Shown here: one piece after another, positions 35,273 through 42,859 of the stretch
Layout: each line of letters opens with the position of its first letter
How positions within the stretch are numbered: position 1 is the first letter of the stretch
Assembly (NCBI GenBank): GCA_963729215.1
Contig: CAVSND010000013.1
Location: 62,001-126,000 of the forward strand
DNA from: CAVQJU01 sp963729215
GTDB taxonomy: Bacteria > Acidobacteriota > Vicinamibacteria > Vicinamibacterales > CAVVIG01
Direction: 5' to 3'
DNA: 64,000 nt
Notes under the pieces: model-generated
Databases searched by the model: none
Seen by the model: only the letters and a program-made list of their open reading frames with translations
Told to the model about the DNA's origin: nothing
Position numbers and translations under genes: made by a program

Positions 35273-36319
35273 TCAGCGTTTGCCGGCGCCGCCCGAGGCG
35301 CCGGGGACGCCCACCTTCGACGTGACCGTCGCTTCGCGGTAATCGTGATAGGTCACGGTTTCGTGGAAGGTGAGCGTGCCGCTGGCCAGCGTCGCGCTGG
35401 CGGTCACGTCGATGCCCTTTGGCAGCCACACGTCCTTGAACGGCTGGCCCATCGTCATCGACGCTTTCGCCGAATCCACGTGGACCAGCCACTGGCCGGG
35501 CAGGAAATCGAAGTTGATGTTGTCGAACGTGTATTTGACGATCTGGTGCGATGTCGGCTCGATCCACAGCGTCACGAGGGCGACCTTGTTCAGGACGCGG
35601 CGAAACACCTCTTCCTGGCGCTTGTCGTTTTCCTGCTCTTCCTTGCTCTTGCTGCGGCCGCGGCCCTCGCGCCCGTTCTCGCCGTTCTGGCGCTCGGGCG
35701 CCTGATACAGCTTGGTGGGGTAGTACTCGACGCGCAGCACCTGCTGGCCTTCGAACTGCTCGCGGCCGACGAGCGCGTAGGTGCCCGCGTCGAACTTGAA
35801 CCGGAGGAAGTACGCGGACGAGACGAATTGGGGCTGACGCACCTGCCGGAGCACGCCGTCGACGTCGGTCGGAGGGTCCGCGCCGGCGTCGTTGTTGTCC
35901 GGCCGGGCAACGGCGCCGACGCCGCCGCTGTCGGGGTCGGCGTTCTCGGGACCGGCCTGACGTCCGCGGGCATCGCGCCGCTGCACGCGGCGGAGATACT
36001 CGTCCTCGGCCCTGCGGCGGTCGTCCTCGCCAATCGTGACGCCGTTGAACTTCAACGGGCTGCGGATGAAGAAGCCGTCGCGGATGAACCACGTGTACTC
36101 GCGCTCTTCGCCCCACATGCGTGTGTTGCCGGGGCCGCGAAGGTCGAGCACCTCGCGCTCGTCGAGGACGTACTGCTGCAGTTTTTTCCAGTTGTCGTCG
36201 CGCCGGGCCACGACCTGCTGCATGAAGGCGTCGAGGTCGTTCTGCGCCGAAAGGACCGCCGGCCGTTCGAGAGCCGCCGCCACCATCAAGGCACTGATGC
36301 CGGCTGTCAGAATCCTCAT
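35273..36319 (-). CDS. Periplasmic protein of unknown function, operon partner of the Omp85 barrel
   Basis: 348 residues from the ATG at 36319 (36343 also possible). Signal peptide MRILTAGISALMVAAALERP ending LSAQ. Then QQVVARRDDNWKKLQQYVLD, EREYTWFIRDGFFIRSPLKF, FLRFKFDAGTYALVGREQFE, VLRVEYYPTKL and an acidic/basic low-complexity block (EGRGRSKSKEEQENDKRQEE), followed by TLWIEPTSHQIVKYTFDNIN and FLPGQWLVHVDSAKASMTMG. The beta-rich, LolA/LppX-like pattern (a half-barrel measuring an outer-membrane ligand) is a structural guess. Conserved spacing to the Omp85 gene suggests joint action at the outer membrane. Confidence 0.75.
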   Translation of the reverse strand: MRILTAGISALMVAAALERPAVLSAQNDLDAFMQQVVARRDDNWKKLQQYVLDEREVLDLRGPGNTRMWGEEREYTWFIRDGFFIRSPLKFNGVTIGEDDRRRAEDEYLRRVQRRDARGRQAGPENADPDSGGVGAVARPDNNDAGADPPTDVDGVLRQVRQPQFVSSAYFLRFKFDAGTYALVGREQFEGQQVLRVEYYPTKLYQAPERQNGENGREGRGRSKSKEEQENDKRQEEVFRRVLNKVALVTLWIEPTSHQIVKYTFDNINFDFLPGQWLVHVDSAKASMTMGQPFKDVWLPKGIDVTASATLASGTLTFHETVTYHDYREATVTSKVGVPGASGGAGKR

Positions 36320-36389
36320 CGCCCGGAATCCCGCATTCAGCATAAGACCTAAGACGAGGGACGTCAGGCCAAGGTTCGTCAGCCGGCGC

Positions 36390-37481
36390 TTATTTACACT
36401 CGACGATTTGCGGCCCCATGGGCCCGAGCTCCGAGTGTAGCTCGAAGCCGAAGTCGGGCGTGCCGTTGCGCAGCGAGCGGATGAACACGCTGGCCTCGTC
36501 CGCGGGCAGGGTGGCCGCGTTGGCGCAGAACGTCTTGAGGCGGCCATCCTGCCGCAGGTATTCCTCGACGTTGGACAGGTAGAACGCCGACACCGTCGCG
36601 CCACTGCTCGCGAGATACCGTCCGACCGAGGCCAGGGCCTTGGGGCCGGCGAAGTCGCCCATCAACGGAACCAGCAGGTTGTCGCTCTCGAAACGCTTCA
36701 GGTACGCGAAGGTGTCCTCGGTGGCCAGAAAGCTGTGCTGAAACCCGCCGAGGTCCGTCGCCAGCATCAACTCCGCGTATGACGGCTCCCGCGTCAACCG
36801 GCGTCCTGCGGTCTGGGTGGTCGAATACTGAATGCCGGGTCCGTAGACGTAGATCGCATTGAAGATGTGCTGCAGCCTGAGGACGTCGGCCGACGACAGC
36901 TGAAAGCCGTGCGTCTTGGTCAGGTTGTTCACGATGGCGCGCATGTTCCGGCTGTACAGGGTGTCGCTCGACTCGACTTTCTCGTACGCCGCGAAGATTT
37001 CCTCGATGGTCGACTTCGCCGTCAATCCATCGGGCCTCGGCCGGCAGAACAGCCGCGACACGAACTCGGCGCGATCGGCGGAGAGCTCGAACAGCGCCTT
37101 GTACATCAGGTGCAGGTCGAAGTTCCCGCGCCTGATGTCCACGATGAACGCCATCGCCGGCTTGAGCGCCGCGATGTAGGTGAAGTTCTGCTCCGGGCCG
37201 ACGCCCACGTAGACGCGGTTGGGCCTGGCCTTTGCGACCAGATCCGGAATGACGTGCTGCAGCCACCGCTCGTTCGACAGCAGGTTGTCGGATTGAAACG
37301 TGCCGGCGCGTTCCGAGAACTCGGATACCAGGCGCCAGAACTCCTCGTCGCCGAGCTTCGACGGCAGCGACGAGTCCGCCGCGCGCAACGGCACGAACGC
37401 CGCGATCCCGATGGCGAGGATGGCGCCCGCGATCGAGATTGACAGTCGCAGGAAACGGCGTGTCTCCAGTCGTGCGCGCAA
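36390..37481 (-). CDS. Unknown secreted family with GVGPEQNFTY motif, copy 2
   Basis: 363 residues, intact, TTG start. A membrane or signal segment LSISIAGAILAIGIAAFVPL is followed by LGDEEFWRLVSEFSERAGTF and QSDNLLSNERWLQHVIPDLV. Core motifs are VYVGVGPEQNFTYIAALKPA, VDIRRGNFDLHLMYKALFEL, RLFCRPRPDGLT and VPLMGDFAGPKALASVGRYL, and the tail has DEASVFIRSLRNGTPDFGFE. Order and sequence match the gene at 4497. A G-x-G-x-E...D-I-R-R-G-N arrangement could be a Rossmann fold, but S-adenosylmethionine use is not shown. It lies just upstream of the Omp85 operon on the same strand. Confidence 0.8.
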   Translation of the reverse strand: MRARLETRRFLRLSISIAGAILAIGIAAFVPLRAADSSLPSKLGDEEFWRLVSEFSERAGTFQSDNLLSNERWLQHVIPDLVAKARPNRVYVGVGPEQNFTYIAALKPAMAFIVDIRRGNFDLHLMYKALFELSADRAEFVSRLFCRPRPDGLTAKSTIEEIFAAYEKVESSDTLYSRNMRAIVNNLTKTHGFQLSSADVLRLQHIFNAIYVYGPGIQYSTTQTAGRRLTREPSYAELMLATDLGGFQHSFLATEDTFAYLKRFESDNLLVPLMGDFAGPKALASVGRYLASSGATVSAFYLSNVEEYLRQDGRLKTFCANAATLPADEASVFIRSLRNGTPDFGFELHSELGPMGPQIVECK

Positions 37482-37543
37482 GCCCGGAGCATATCACTTG
37501 GTGTAGGCTAATCGGCGTTTCGACAAGGGAGCGCAGACACACG

Positions 37544-38566
37544 ATGACATCGTCGACACCCGATCCCGCGCGGCAAGTGCTGCAGGTCGCTGTTGGATAC
37601 ATTGCCTCGGCGGCGCTGTACACCGCGATCACGTTGAACGTCGCCGACCATCTCGCGTCGGGTCCAAAGGATGTGTCCGAGCTCGCGCGCCTGAGCGGCG
37701 CGAACGAAGACGCGCTCTTCCGTGTCCTGCGTCTGCTGGCCAGCCTTGGCGTGTTTGCTGAAACCGGCGTGCGCCAGTTCGCGCTCAATCCTGCGGCGGA
37801 GCTGCTTCGGAAGGATGTGCCCGGATCGTTGCGCGGCATGGCCGTCTTCCTGCCGGATCCGTTTCACTTCCGGACTTACGCGAACCTGCTCGACTCCGTG
37901 ACGACCGGCAAGCCCGCGGTTGATTCCACGTTCGGCATGCCCGTGTTCGAGTACCTCGCGAAGAATCCCGAATACTCGAAGGTGTTCAACGACGCCATGA
38001 CGGCCCTGAGCGCCCCCGTGATCGCCGCGGCGCTCGAGGCCTACGACTTCGGCCAGATTGGCGTGCTGGTGGACGTGGCCGGGGGCCACGGCGAAGTGCT
38101 GCTGTCGATTCTGAAGAAGCATGCGAACGTCCGCGGAGTGCTGACCGACGTCGGTCACGTCATCGATGGCGCGAAACCACGCATTGCCGCCGCCGGCCTG
38201 GCGGACCGCTGCCAGGCCGTGCCATGCGACTTCTTTCGGGCCGTCCCGGAAGGCGGCGACGCGTACATCATGAAGCACATCATTCACGACTGGGACGATG
38301 GGCGCGCCACGACGATTCTGAAGAACATTGCCACCGCGATGGGCTCCAAGCGGGGCAAGGTGATCCTGCTCGAGTCGGTGATCGCCGCCGGCGGCGCTCC
38401 GGACTTCGGGAAGTTCCTCGACATCGAGATGCTCGCGATGCCGGGCGGCAAGGAGCGGAGCGCGGACGAGTTCCGCGCGCTCTTCGCCGGCGCCGGTTTC
38501 GAGCTGACGCGCGTCGTGCCGACGAAGTCGCCGCTGTCGGTTGTCGAAGCCGTCCGGCTGTCGTAG
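37544..38566 (+). CDS. O-methyltransferase (COMT / acetylserotonin-type)
   Basis: 340 residues from the ATG at 37544. An N-terminal dimerisation helix bundle (QVAVGYIASAALYTAITLNV, LARLSGANEDALFRVLRLLA) is followed by the SAM domain: LVDVAGGHGEVLLSIL, GVLTDVGHVI, CDFFRAVPEGGDAYIMKHII and HDWDD, whose His is the catalytic base in this family, then KVILLESVIAAGG. All motifs are intact. Acts on a phenol, enol or amide-type substrate that cannot be told from sequence. The TAG stop is provided by the GTAG of a REP1 unit. Confidence 0.88.
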   Translation: MTSSTPDPARQVLQVAVGYIASAALYTAITLNVADHLASGPKDVSELARLSGANEDALFRVLRLLASLGVFAETGVRQFALNPAAELLRKDVPGSLRGMAVFLPDPFHFRTYANLLDSVTTGKPAVDSTFGMPVFEYLAKNPEYSKVFNDAMTALSAPVIAAALEAYDFGQIGVLVDVAGGHGEVLLSILKKHANVRGVLTDVGHVIDGAKPRIAAAGLADRCQAVPCDFFRAVPEGGDAYIMKHIIHDWDDGRATTILKNIATAMGSKRGKVILLESVIAAGGAPDFGKFLDIEMLAMPGGKERSADEFRALFAGAGFELTRVVPTKSPLSVVEAVRLS

Positions 38567-38615
38567 TGCAGGCTTTTAGGCCTGCCGGTCTGCGTAGTGA
38601 GACCTTCAGGTCTGC
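38563..38615. repeat. Two REP1 units in direct orientation
   Basis: GTAGTGCAGGCTTTTAGGCC, TGCC (38563-38586) and GTAGTGAGACCTTCAGGTCT, GC (38594-38615). The first unit's TAG is the stop codon of the O-methyltransferase; the second ends 15 bases before the ATG of the esterase. Arms differ (GCAGGC versus AGACC) but each is self-complementary. Confidence 0.8.
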
Positions 38616-38629
38616 ATGGGAGACTGACG

Positions 38630-39535
38630 ATGAGGAAGATGTGGTTCGTGGCGTGCCTGGCTGTGGCGCTGGTGGCGGCGGCCGGAAGGAGCTTCGCGCA
38701 GCTGCCGCCGTCGGCCGAGTGGGCCGCGCACGCGGCGAATCAGTACCAGGTCTTCCCGAATGTCACGTATCTCACGGCCAGCAATTACGAAGCGAAGATG
38801 GACATCTACGCCCGCCGCGGCGCGACGACGCCTCAGCGGACCGTCATCTACTTCCACGGAGGGTTCTGGGCGGCCGGCAGCAAAGACGCGTCGTTGATGT
38901 CCCTCATGCCCTGGCTCGAAATGGGCTGGACCGTCGTCAACGTCGAATACCGTCTCGCGCGCATCGCGCTCGCGCCCGCCGCCGTCGAAGACTGCCTCTG
39001 CGCGTTGCGGTTCGTCGCGGCGCAGGCCAAGACCTACAACATCGACACGTCGCGCATCGTGCTCACGGGCGAGTCGGCGGGCGGGCACCTGACGCTGACC
39101 ACGGGGATGATTCCTGAGAGCTCGGGGCTGGCGCGCGAGTGCGCCGGGCCGACTCCCATTCCGCGCGTGGCCGCGATGATCAACTGGTTCGGCATCACGG
39201 ATGTCGCCGACGTGATCGACGGTCCGCATGCCGCGAACCTGGCCGTGACGTGGCTGGGCAGCCTGCCGAACAAGGACGAGATCGCGAAGCGCGTCTCGCC
39301 GCTCACCTGGGTCAGGGCCGGGCTGCCGCCGATCCTGACGATCCACGGCGACATGGATCAGCTCGTGCCGTACGACGAGGCCGTGCGGCTGCACGCGGCG
39401 CTCGGCAAGGCCGGCGTCACGAATCAACTCCTCACGATCCCCGGGGGCCGCCACGGCAACTTCACGCCCGAGGAGCGCACGAAGATCTTTTCGACGATTC
39501 GCGAGTTCCTGTCGAAGAACGGCCTTGGGAGCTGA
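38630..39535 (+). CDS. Secreted alpha/beta-hydrolase (carboxylesterase-like)
   Basis: 301 residues. Signal peptide MRKMWFVACLAVALVAAAGR with FAQ. Esterase/HSL-like motifs: oxyanion HGGFW (76-80), nucleophile elbow GESAGG (S149), an acidic residue in HGDMDQLVPYD and the catalytic His in IPGGRHGNF. The same layout as acetyl-xylan or carboxyl esterases of the prolyl-oligopeptidase clan. Probably periplasmic hydrolysis of an ester. It follows the O-methyltransferase after two REP1 units and converges on a DinB gene. Confidence 0.88.
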   Translation: MRKMWFVACLAVALVAAAGRSFAQLPPSAEWAAHAANQYQVFPNVTYLTASNYEAKMDIYARRGATTPQRTVIYFHGGFWAAGSKDASLMSLMPWLEMGWTVVNVEYRLARIALAPAAVEDCLCALRFVAAQAKTYNIDTSRIVLTGESAGGHLTLTTGMIPESSGLARECAGPTPIPRVAAMINWFGITDVADVIDGPHAANLAVTWLGSLPNKDEIAKRVSPLTWVRAGLPPILTIHGDMDQLVPYDEAVRLHAALGKAGVTNQLLTIPGGRHGNFTPEERTKIFSTIREFLSKNGLGS

Positions 39536-39641
39536 AACGGAAAACGTAAAACTGATACGCGGAACGCAGAATCCCCGCGTCTCTTTTCGTTTTGCATTTT
39601 GCGTTCTAGAATTCCGGGCGCTGTTCTTGAGCGCCCGGCTA
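39533..39641. repeat. Composite element: AAAACG words plus REP2 hairpin
   Basis: Starts within the TGA stop of the esterase gene (TGAAACGGAAAACGTAAAAC), continues to TTTTCGTTTTGCATTTTGCG and ends in the hairpin CCGGGCGCTGTTCTTGAGCG, CCCGG (39614-39638), followed immediately by CTA, the TAG stop of the minus-strand DinB gene. It is a convergent junction, so it may act as a bidirectional terminator. Same class as 42651 and 48265. Confidence 0.75.
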
Positions 39642-40190
39642 GAAACGCTGGCTCGCCGGCGGCGTGATGCCGTTCAGGCGCAGGTAGACGGCCATCTGCC
39701 CGTAGATGTCCCACGTGTGCCCGATGACGTAGTAGACGACCCGGACGCGCGCGGACGGCCCCATGAATTGATCGAACCGCGTGTTGGCCGCCTGCTGGAC
39801 CATCGTCGCGTCGGTTTGCTCGTTGAGCGCGGCCGCCCCGAAGTCGAACGAATCCCGCAGCGCCTTCAGCACCTCCGCCCTCGACGTCGCCTTCATGTTG
39901 ATCTCGGGCGCGGCCGCGCTGGATCCGAGCCGGCCCATCTGGATGACGTTGGCCTGCGCGATGTGCAGAATCTGCTCGTTCCAGGTGCGCTGGGCGGGCG
40001 TCGGGCGGAAGCCGGACTTGTCCTCCGGCATCGCGATCGCGATCTTCATCAGCGTGTCGCGCTGGGACGTCCAGTCCCTGAGCGCCCCGTCCTGAACGGA
40101 GACCGTCTGTGCACGGGCGGCCACCGCGATCGCGGCGAGCATCGCGCAGGAGATGGCCAGGGTCCGCAGCGTTTGTGCCGTATCGGTCAT
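39639..40190 (-). CDS. Exported DinB-like four-helix protein
   Basis: 183 residues from the ATG at 40190. Signal peptide segment TLRTLAISCAMLAAIAVAAR with AQ. The rest follows the DinB/YfiT four-helix bundle: DWTSQRDTLMKIAIAMPEDK, TWNEQILHIAQANVIQMGRL with a His on helix 2, and VVYYVIGHTWDIYGQMAVYL with a second His, the usual metal ligands. DinB proteins often serve as thiol-dependent transferases. An exported version is common in Acidobacteria. The stop codon abuts a REP2 hairpin. Confidence 0.83.
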   Translation of the reverse strand: MTDTAQTLRTLAISCAMLAAIAVAARAQTVSVQDGALRDWTSQRDTLMKIAIAMPEDKSGFRPTPAQRTWNEQILHIAQANVIQMGRLGSSAAAPEINMKATSRAEVLKALRDSFDFGAAALNEQTDATMVQQAANTRFDQFMGPSARVRVVYYVIGHTWDIYGQMAVYLRLNGITPPASQRF

Positions 40191-40232
40191 GGCTGGTAGT
40201 TCTACCACGCGAACGCGTGACCGGGGTTTACC

Positions 40233-40727
40233 ATGTGTACGTTCATGTTCATCCTGGCGCGCGCCCTGACGTACGCCGTGTTCTTTGTCGGTTTCTTCCT
40301 GGTTGTCCTGCCAGCCCGCGTCCTGTCTTCAGCCGGCGTCGCCCGGCCGCCTGTTGCCGGCGCGTGGCAGATGGCGGGGCTGTCGGTTGCGGCGGTCGGC
40401 GCCCTGCTCGCCCTGGCGTGCATTTTCGCCTTCGTCTTTGTCGGCGGAGGCACGCAGGCGCCGTTCGATCCGCCACGGCGGCTCGTGGTGCGGGGCCCGT
40501 ACCGGTTCATAAGGAATCCGATGTACGTCGGCGCGAGCGCGGCCCTGGCGGGCGCCGCGCTGTTCTACCGGTCGATGTCGCTGGCCGCGTACGCGTGTGG
40601 GTTTCTGCTCGTCTCACACCTGTTCGTCATGTGGTTCGAGGAACCCGCGCTGCGCCGGACGTTCGACGGGGAGTACGACGCGTACTGCGCCCGCACCAGG
40701 AGATGGTGGCCGAGCGGCCACAGTTGA
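40233..40727 (+). CDS. Integral-membrane isoprenylcysteine/phospholipid methyltransferase family protein
   Basis: 164 residues with four hydrophobic helices (FILARALTYAVFFVGFFLVV, LSVAAVGALLALACIFAFVF, ASAALAGAALFYRSMSLAAY, GFLLVSHLFVMWFEE). The signature LVVRGPYRFIRNPMYVGAS and the C-terminal EEPALRRTFDGEYDAYCAR are diagnostic of the ICMT/PEMT superfamily, which binds SAM at the C-terminal segment. The substrate may be a lipid or a small thiol. The gene is divergent from the DinB gene. Confidence 0.88.
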   Translation: MCTFMFILARALTYAVFFVGFFLVVLPARVLSSAGVARPPVAGAWQMAGLSVAAVGALLALACIFAFVFVGGGTQAPFDPPRRLVVRGPYRFIRNPMYVGASAALAGAALFYRSMSLAAYACGFLLVSHLFVMWFEEPALRRTFDGEYDAYCARTRRWWPSGHS

Positions 40728-40788
40728 GCCTTCCGTCTCCAGGCATTTTGTGCGCCTCCAGCCGGTGCCGTAAGATCCGGGTTACGCC

Positions 40789-41478
40789 ATGTTTACACTC
40801 GATCAAGTCCAGCCGTGGGGACGTTCGCTCGACGAATATCGGCGTATGTTCGCGCTCTCCGACGATGACCTCGGCACGCTGAACATCCTGGGATGCGCCG
40901 ACGGCCCCGCGAGCTTCAACGCCGAGGCCACGCGTCGCGGCGACAGCGTCATCTCGTGCGATCCCATTTACCAGTTCAACGTGATCGAAGTGCGCGCGCG
41001 GATCTCGGAGACCTACGATCAGATCGTCGAGCAGACGCGCAAGAACATGGACCAGTTCGTCTGGACGTCCATCAAGTCGGTTGAAGAGCTGGGACACATG
41101 CGCATGGAGGCGATGCGCATGTTCCTCGACGATTACGATATGGGCAAGGAGGAGGGCCGCTACATCGAGGCCTCGCTGCCGTCGCTGCCGTTTGTCGACG
41201 GCGAATTCGATCTCGCGTTGTGCTCGCACTTTCTCTTTCTGTATTCGACCCAGCTGGGCAAGGATTTCCACCGGGCGGCGATCCGCGAGTTGTGCCGCGT
41301 GGCGAAAGAAGTGCGCGTGTTCCCGTTGCTGGCCCTCAGCGGAAAATCCTCTCCATACGTCCAACTCGTCGCTGAAGAAGCGCGCGCAGCAGGGCACGAG
41401 GTCCTCCTCGAGCCTGTCCCGTACGAATTTCAACGTGGCGCGAACCGCATGATGCGGATTCGGGTCCAGGGACGCTGA
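40789..41478 (+). CDS. SAM-dependent methyltransferase-like protein
   Basis: 229 residues. LGTLNILGCADGPASFNAEA is a motif-I variant (G-C-A-D-G), DSVISCDPIYQFN is motif II, and LPFVDGEFDLALCSHFLFLY fits motif IV, with the sequence ending HEVLLEPVPYEFQRG. The long helical insert between motifs (EQTRKNMDQFVWTSIKSVEE) is typical of a small family of bacterial methyltransferases of unknown substrate. No frameshift. It stands between the membrane methyltransferase and a PEBP gene. Confidence 0.82.
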   Translation: MFTLDQVQPWGRSLDEYRRMFALSDDDLGTLNILGCADGPASFNAEATRRGDSVISCDPIYQFNVIEVRARISETYDQIVEQTRKNMDQFVWTSIKSVEELGHMRMEAMRMFLDDYDMGKEEGRYIEASLPSLPFVDGEFDLALCSHFLFLYSTQLGKDFHRAAIRELCRVAKEVRVFPLLALSGKSSPYVQLVAEEARAAGHEVLLEPVPYEFQRGANRMMRIRVQGR

Positions 41479-41546
41479 CGGGCCCCTGAATTTCGTGTAA
41501 CGTATCGACGCCGCCGCTCGCGGCGCGCCTTCCAGAGGAGACCCGC

Positions 41547-42155
41547 ATGCGGCCAGTTCCACCGTTCGTCGCCTCAATTGTCGCCATCACCTCGCTGATG
41601 GCCGCGCCCATCGCGGCCCAGCGCGCAGGCGCCCCGGCCGCGGCCGCTCCTCCCATGACGATGACGGTGGCGGGGTTCGCCGATGGCAGCCAGATTCCCG
41701 TGAGATTCAGCCAGGCCGCCGACGGCGTGGCGCCCGGCGAGGGCACGTCGCCCGCCATTACCTGGCAGAATGTTCCGGCCGGTACGCAGTCATTCGTCCT
41801 CAACATGCACGACATGGACGTCGCGCGGAACAAGACGACCGACGATCAGGCGCATTGGGTGGTCTGGAACATTCCCGCGACGGCCACCGGGCTGCCCGAG
41901 GGCGTGGCGAAAGGATCGCAGCGTCCGGACGGCAGCTACCAGATCAGCGCGACCGGCCCGATGTATCGCGGACCCGGCGCGCCGGCGAACGGCCCGATGC
42001 ATCACTACATGTTCGAACTCTTCGCGCTGGACACGAAGCTGGACGTCCAGCCGGCCGCCGATGCGTTCGAGTCGCGCGCGAACGTCATGAAGGCGATGCA
42101 GGGACACATCCTCGGCAAGGCCGTCTACGGGGGATTGTTCCGCCGCCCGCAGTAG
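41547..42155 (+). CDS. Exported YbhB/YbcL (PEBP, Raf-kinase-inhibitor-like) protein
   Basis: 202 residues. Signal peptide PFVASIVAITSLMAAPIAAQ. PEBP signature: GTSPAITWQNVPAGTQSFVL, MHDMDVARNKTTDDQAHWVV, WNIPATATGLPEGVAKGS and GPMHHYMFELFALDTKLDV. The anion-binding pocket residues D-M-D and H-x-x-W are present. GAGG precedes the ATG. Bacterial PEBPs bind small anionic ligands; role unknown. It is followed four bases later by the DUF1905-like gene. Confidence 0.9.
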   Translation: MRPVPPFVASIVAITSLMAAPIAAQRAGAPAAAAPPMTMTVAGFADGSQIPVRFSQAADGVAPGEGTSPAITWQNVPAGTQSFVLNMHDMDVARNKTTDDQAHWVVWNIPATATGLPEGVAKGSQRPDGSYQISATGPMYRGPGAPANGPMHHYMFELFALDTKLDVQPAADAFESRANVMKAMQGHILGKAVYGGLFRRPQ

Positions 42156-42159
42156 CGCG

Positions 42160-42696
42160 GTGACTCGCTTCCACGCCGTCGTCCGCATCCTCGGCGTCAA
42201 CCCGTACGTGCTCGTGAGCGCGGCCCGGGCGGCCGCGCTGAAACGGGGATGGCGGAAGCCGATGCCCGTCCGGATTCGTGTCAACGGCGCGCCGCGCACA
42301 CCGTGGCGCATCAACATGGTGCCCGTCGGAAACGGCGCTTTCTATCTGTACCTGCACGGCGACGTCCGGCGGGCGTCGATGACCACGGTCGGGCAGCGCG
42401 TCGCGGTGGAAGTCGCCTTCGATGGGGCGTATCGAAACGGTCCGATGCACCGGATGCCGGAGTGGTTCAGGAAGCCGCTGGCGCGGGACAGCCGGGCGGC
42501 GGCGGCGTGGAAGCGCCTGACGCCCAGCAGGAAAAAGGAAATCCTCCGGTATCTGGCCCGCCTGAAGTCCCCGGAGGCGCGAGCGCGCAACGTGCGGCGC
42601 GCCCTCGCGGCGCTGTCAGGCGGCCCGGAACGGTACATGGGCCGGTCCTGGCAGGCTGCTGAAGAACACAGCCTGAACGTAAAACGTAGAACGTAG
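42160..42696 (+). CDS. DUF1905/YdeI-like protein, C-terminus extended into REP2
   Basis: 178 residues from a GTG. The N-terminal half FHAVVRILGVNPYVLVSAAR with VRIRVNGAPRTPWRINMVPV and FYLYLHGDVRRA is a small beta-barrel of DUF1905 type; the C-terminal helices RLTPSRKKEILRYLARLKSP with RARNVRRALAAL match the YdeI/OmpD-associated domain. The natural end is probably at codon 42649-42651, now TGG: a TAG here would place the stop exactly against the REP2 hairpin, as in four neighbouring junctions. Instead 15 more residues of repeat-encoded sequence follow. Confidence 0.82.
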   Translation: MTRFHAVVRILGVNPYVLVSAARAAALKRGWRKPMPVRIRVNGAPRTPWRINMVPVGNGAFYLYLHGDVRRASMTTVGQRVAVEVAFDGAYRNGPMHRMPEWFRKPLARDSRAAAAWKRLTPSRKKEILRYLARLKSPEARARNVRRALAALSGGPERYMGRSWQAAEEHSLNVKRRT

Positions 42697-42859
42697 AACG
42701 GAAAACGTAGAACGAAACACGAGATCGCAGGGATCGCAGAGACAAACGACCTAGGTACGTACCTCTGCGATCTCCGCGATCTCTGCGTTTAGATTCCGAG
42801 TATTCGTCGTTTTGCATTCTGCGTTCTACGTTCAGGCTGCGTTCTTCAGCAGCCTGCTA
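42651..42859. repeat. Nested palindrome: REP2 - AACGTAGAACG - GATCGCAGAG core - REP2'
   Basis: Outer hairpins GCAGGCTGCTGAAGAACACA, GCCTG and CAGGCTGCGTTCTTCAGCAG, CCTG are inverted to each other. Inside them GAACGTAAAACGTAGAACG pairs with TTCTGCGTTCTACGTTC, and the centre GATCGCAGGGATCGCAGAGA pairs with CTCTGCGATCTCCGCGATCT. This gives a nested, roughly 205-base imperfect palindrome filling a convergent junction. The right end abuts the TAG stop of the MetE-like gene. Confidence 0.85.

Noticed and set aside
33975..36116. 713-residue version of the Omp85 protein
   Set aside because: The N-terminal half in that frame is an Arg-rich shadow of the upstream periplasmic protein gene; the ATG at 35267 begins a proper signal peptide.
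42651..42859. Insertion sequence with terminal inverted repeats
   Set aside because: The inverted arms enclose only nested repeats, with no transposase frame and no visible target duplication.
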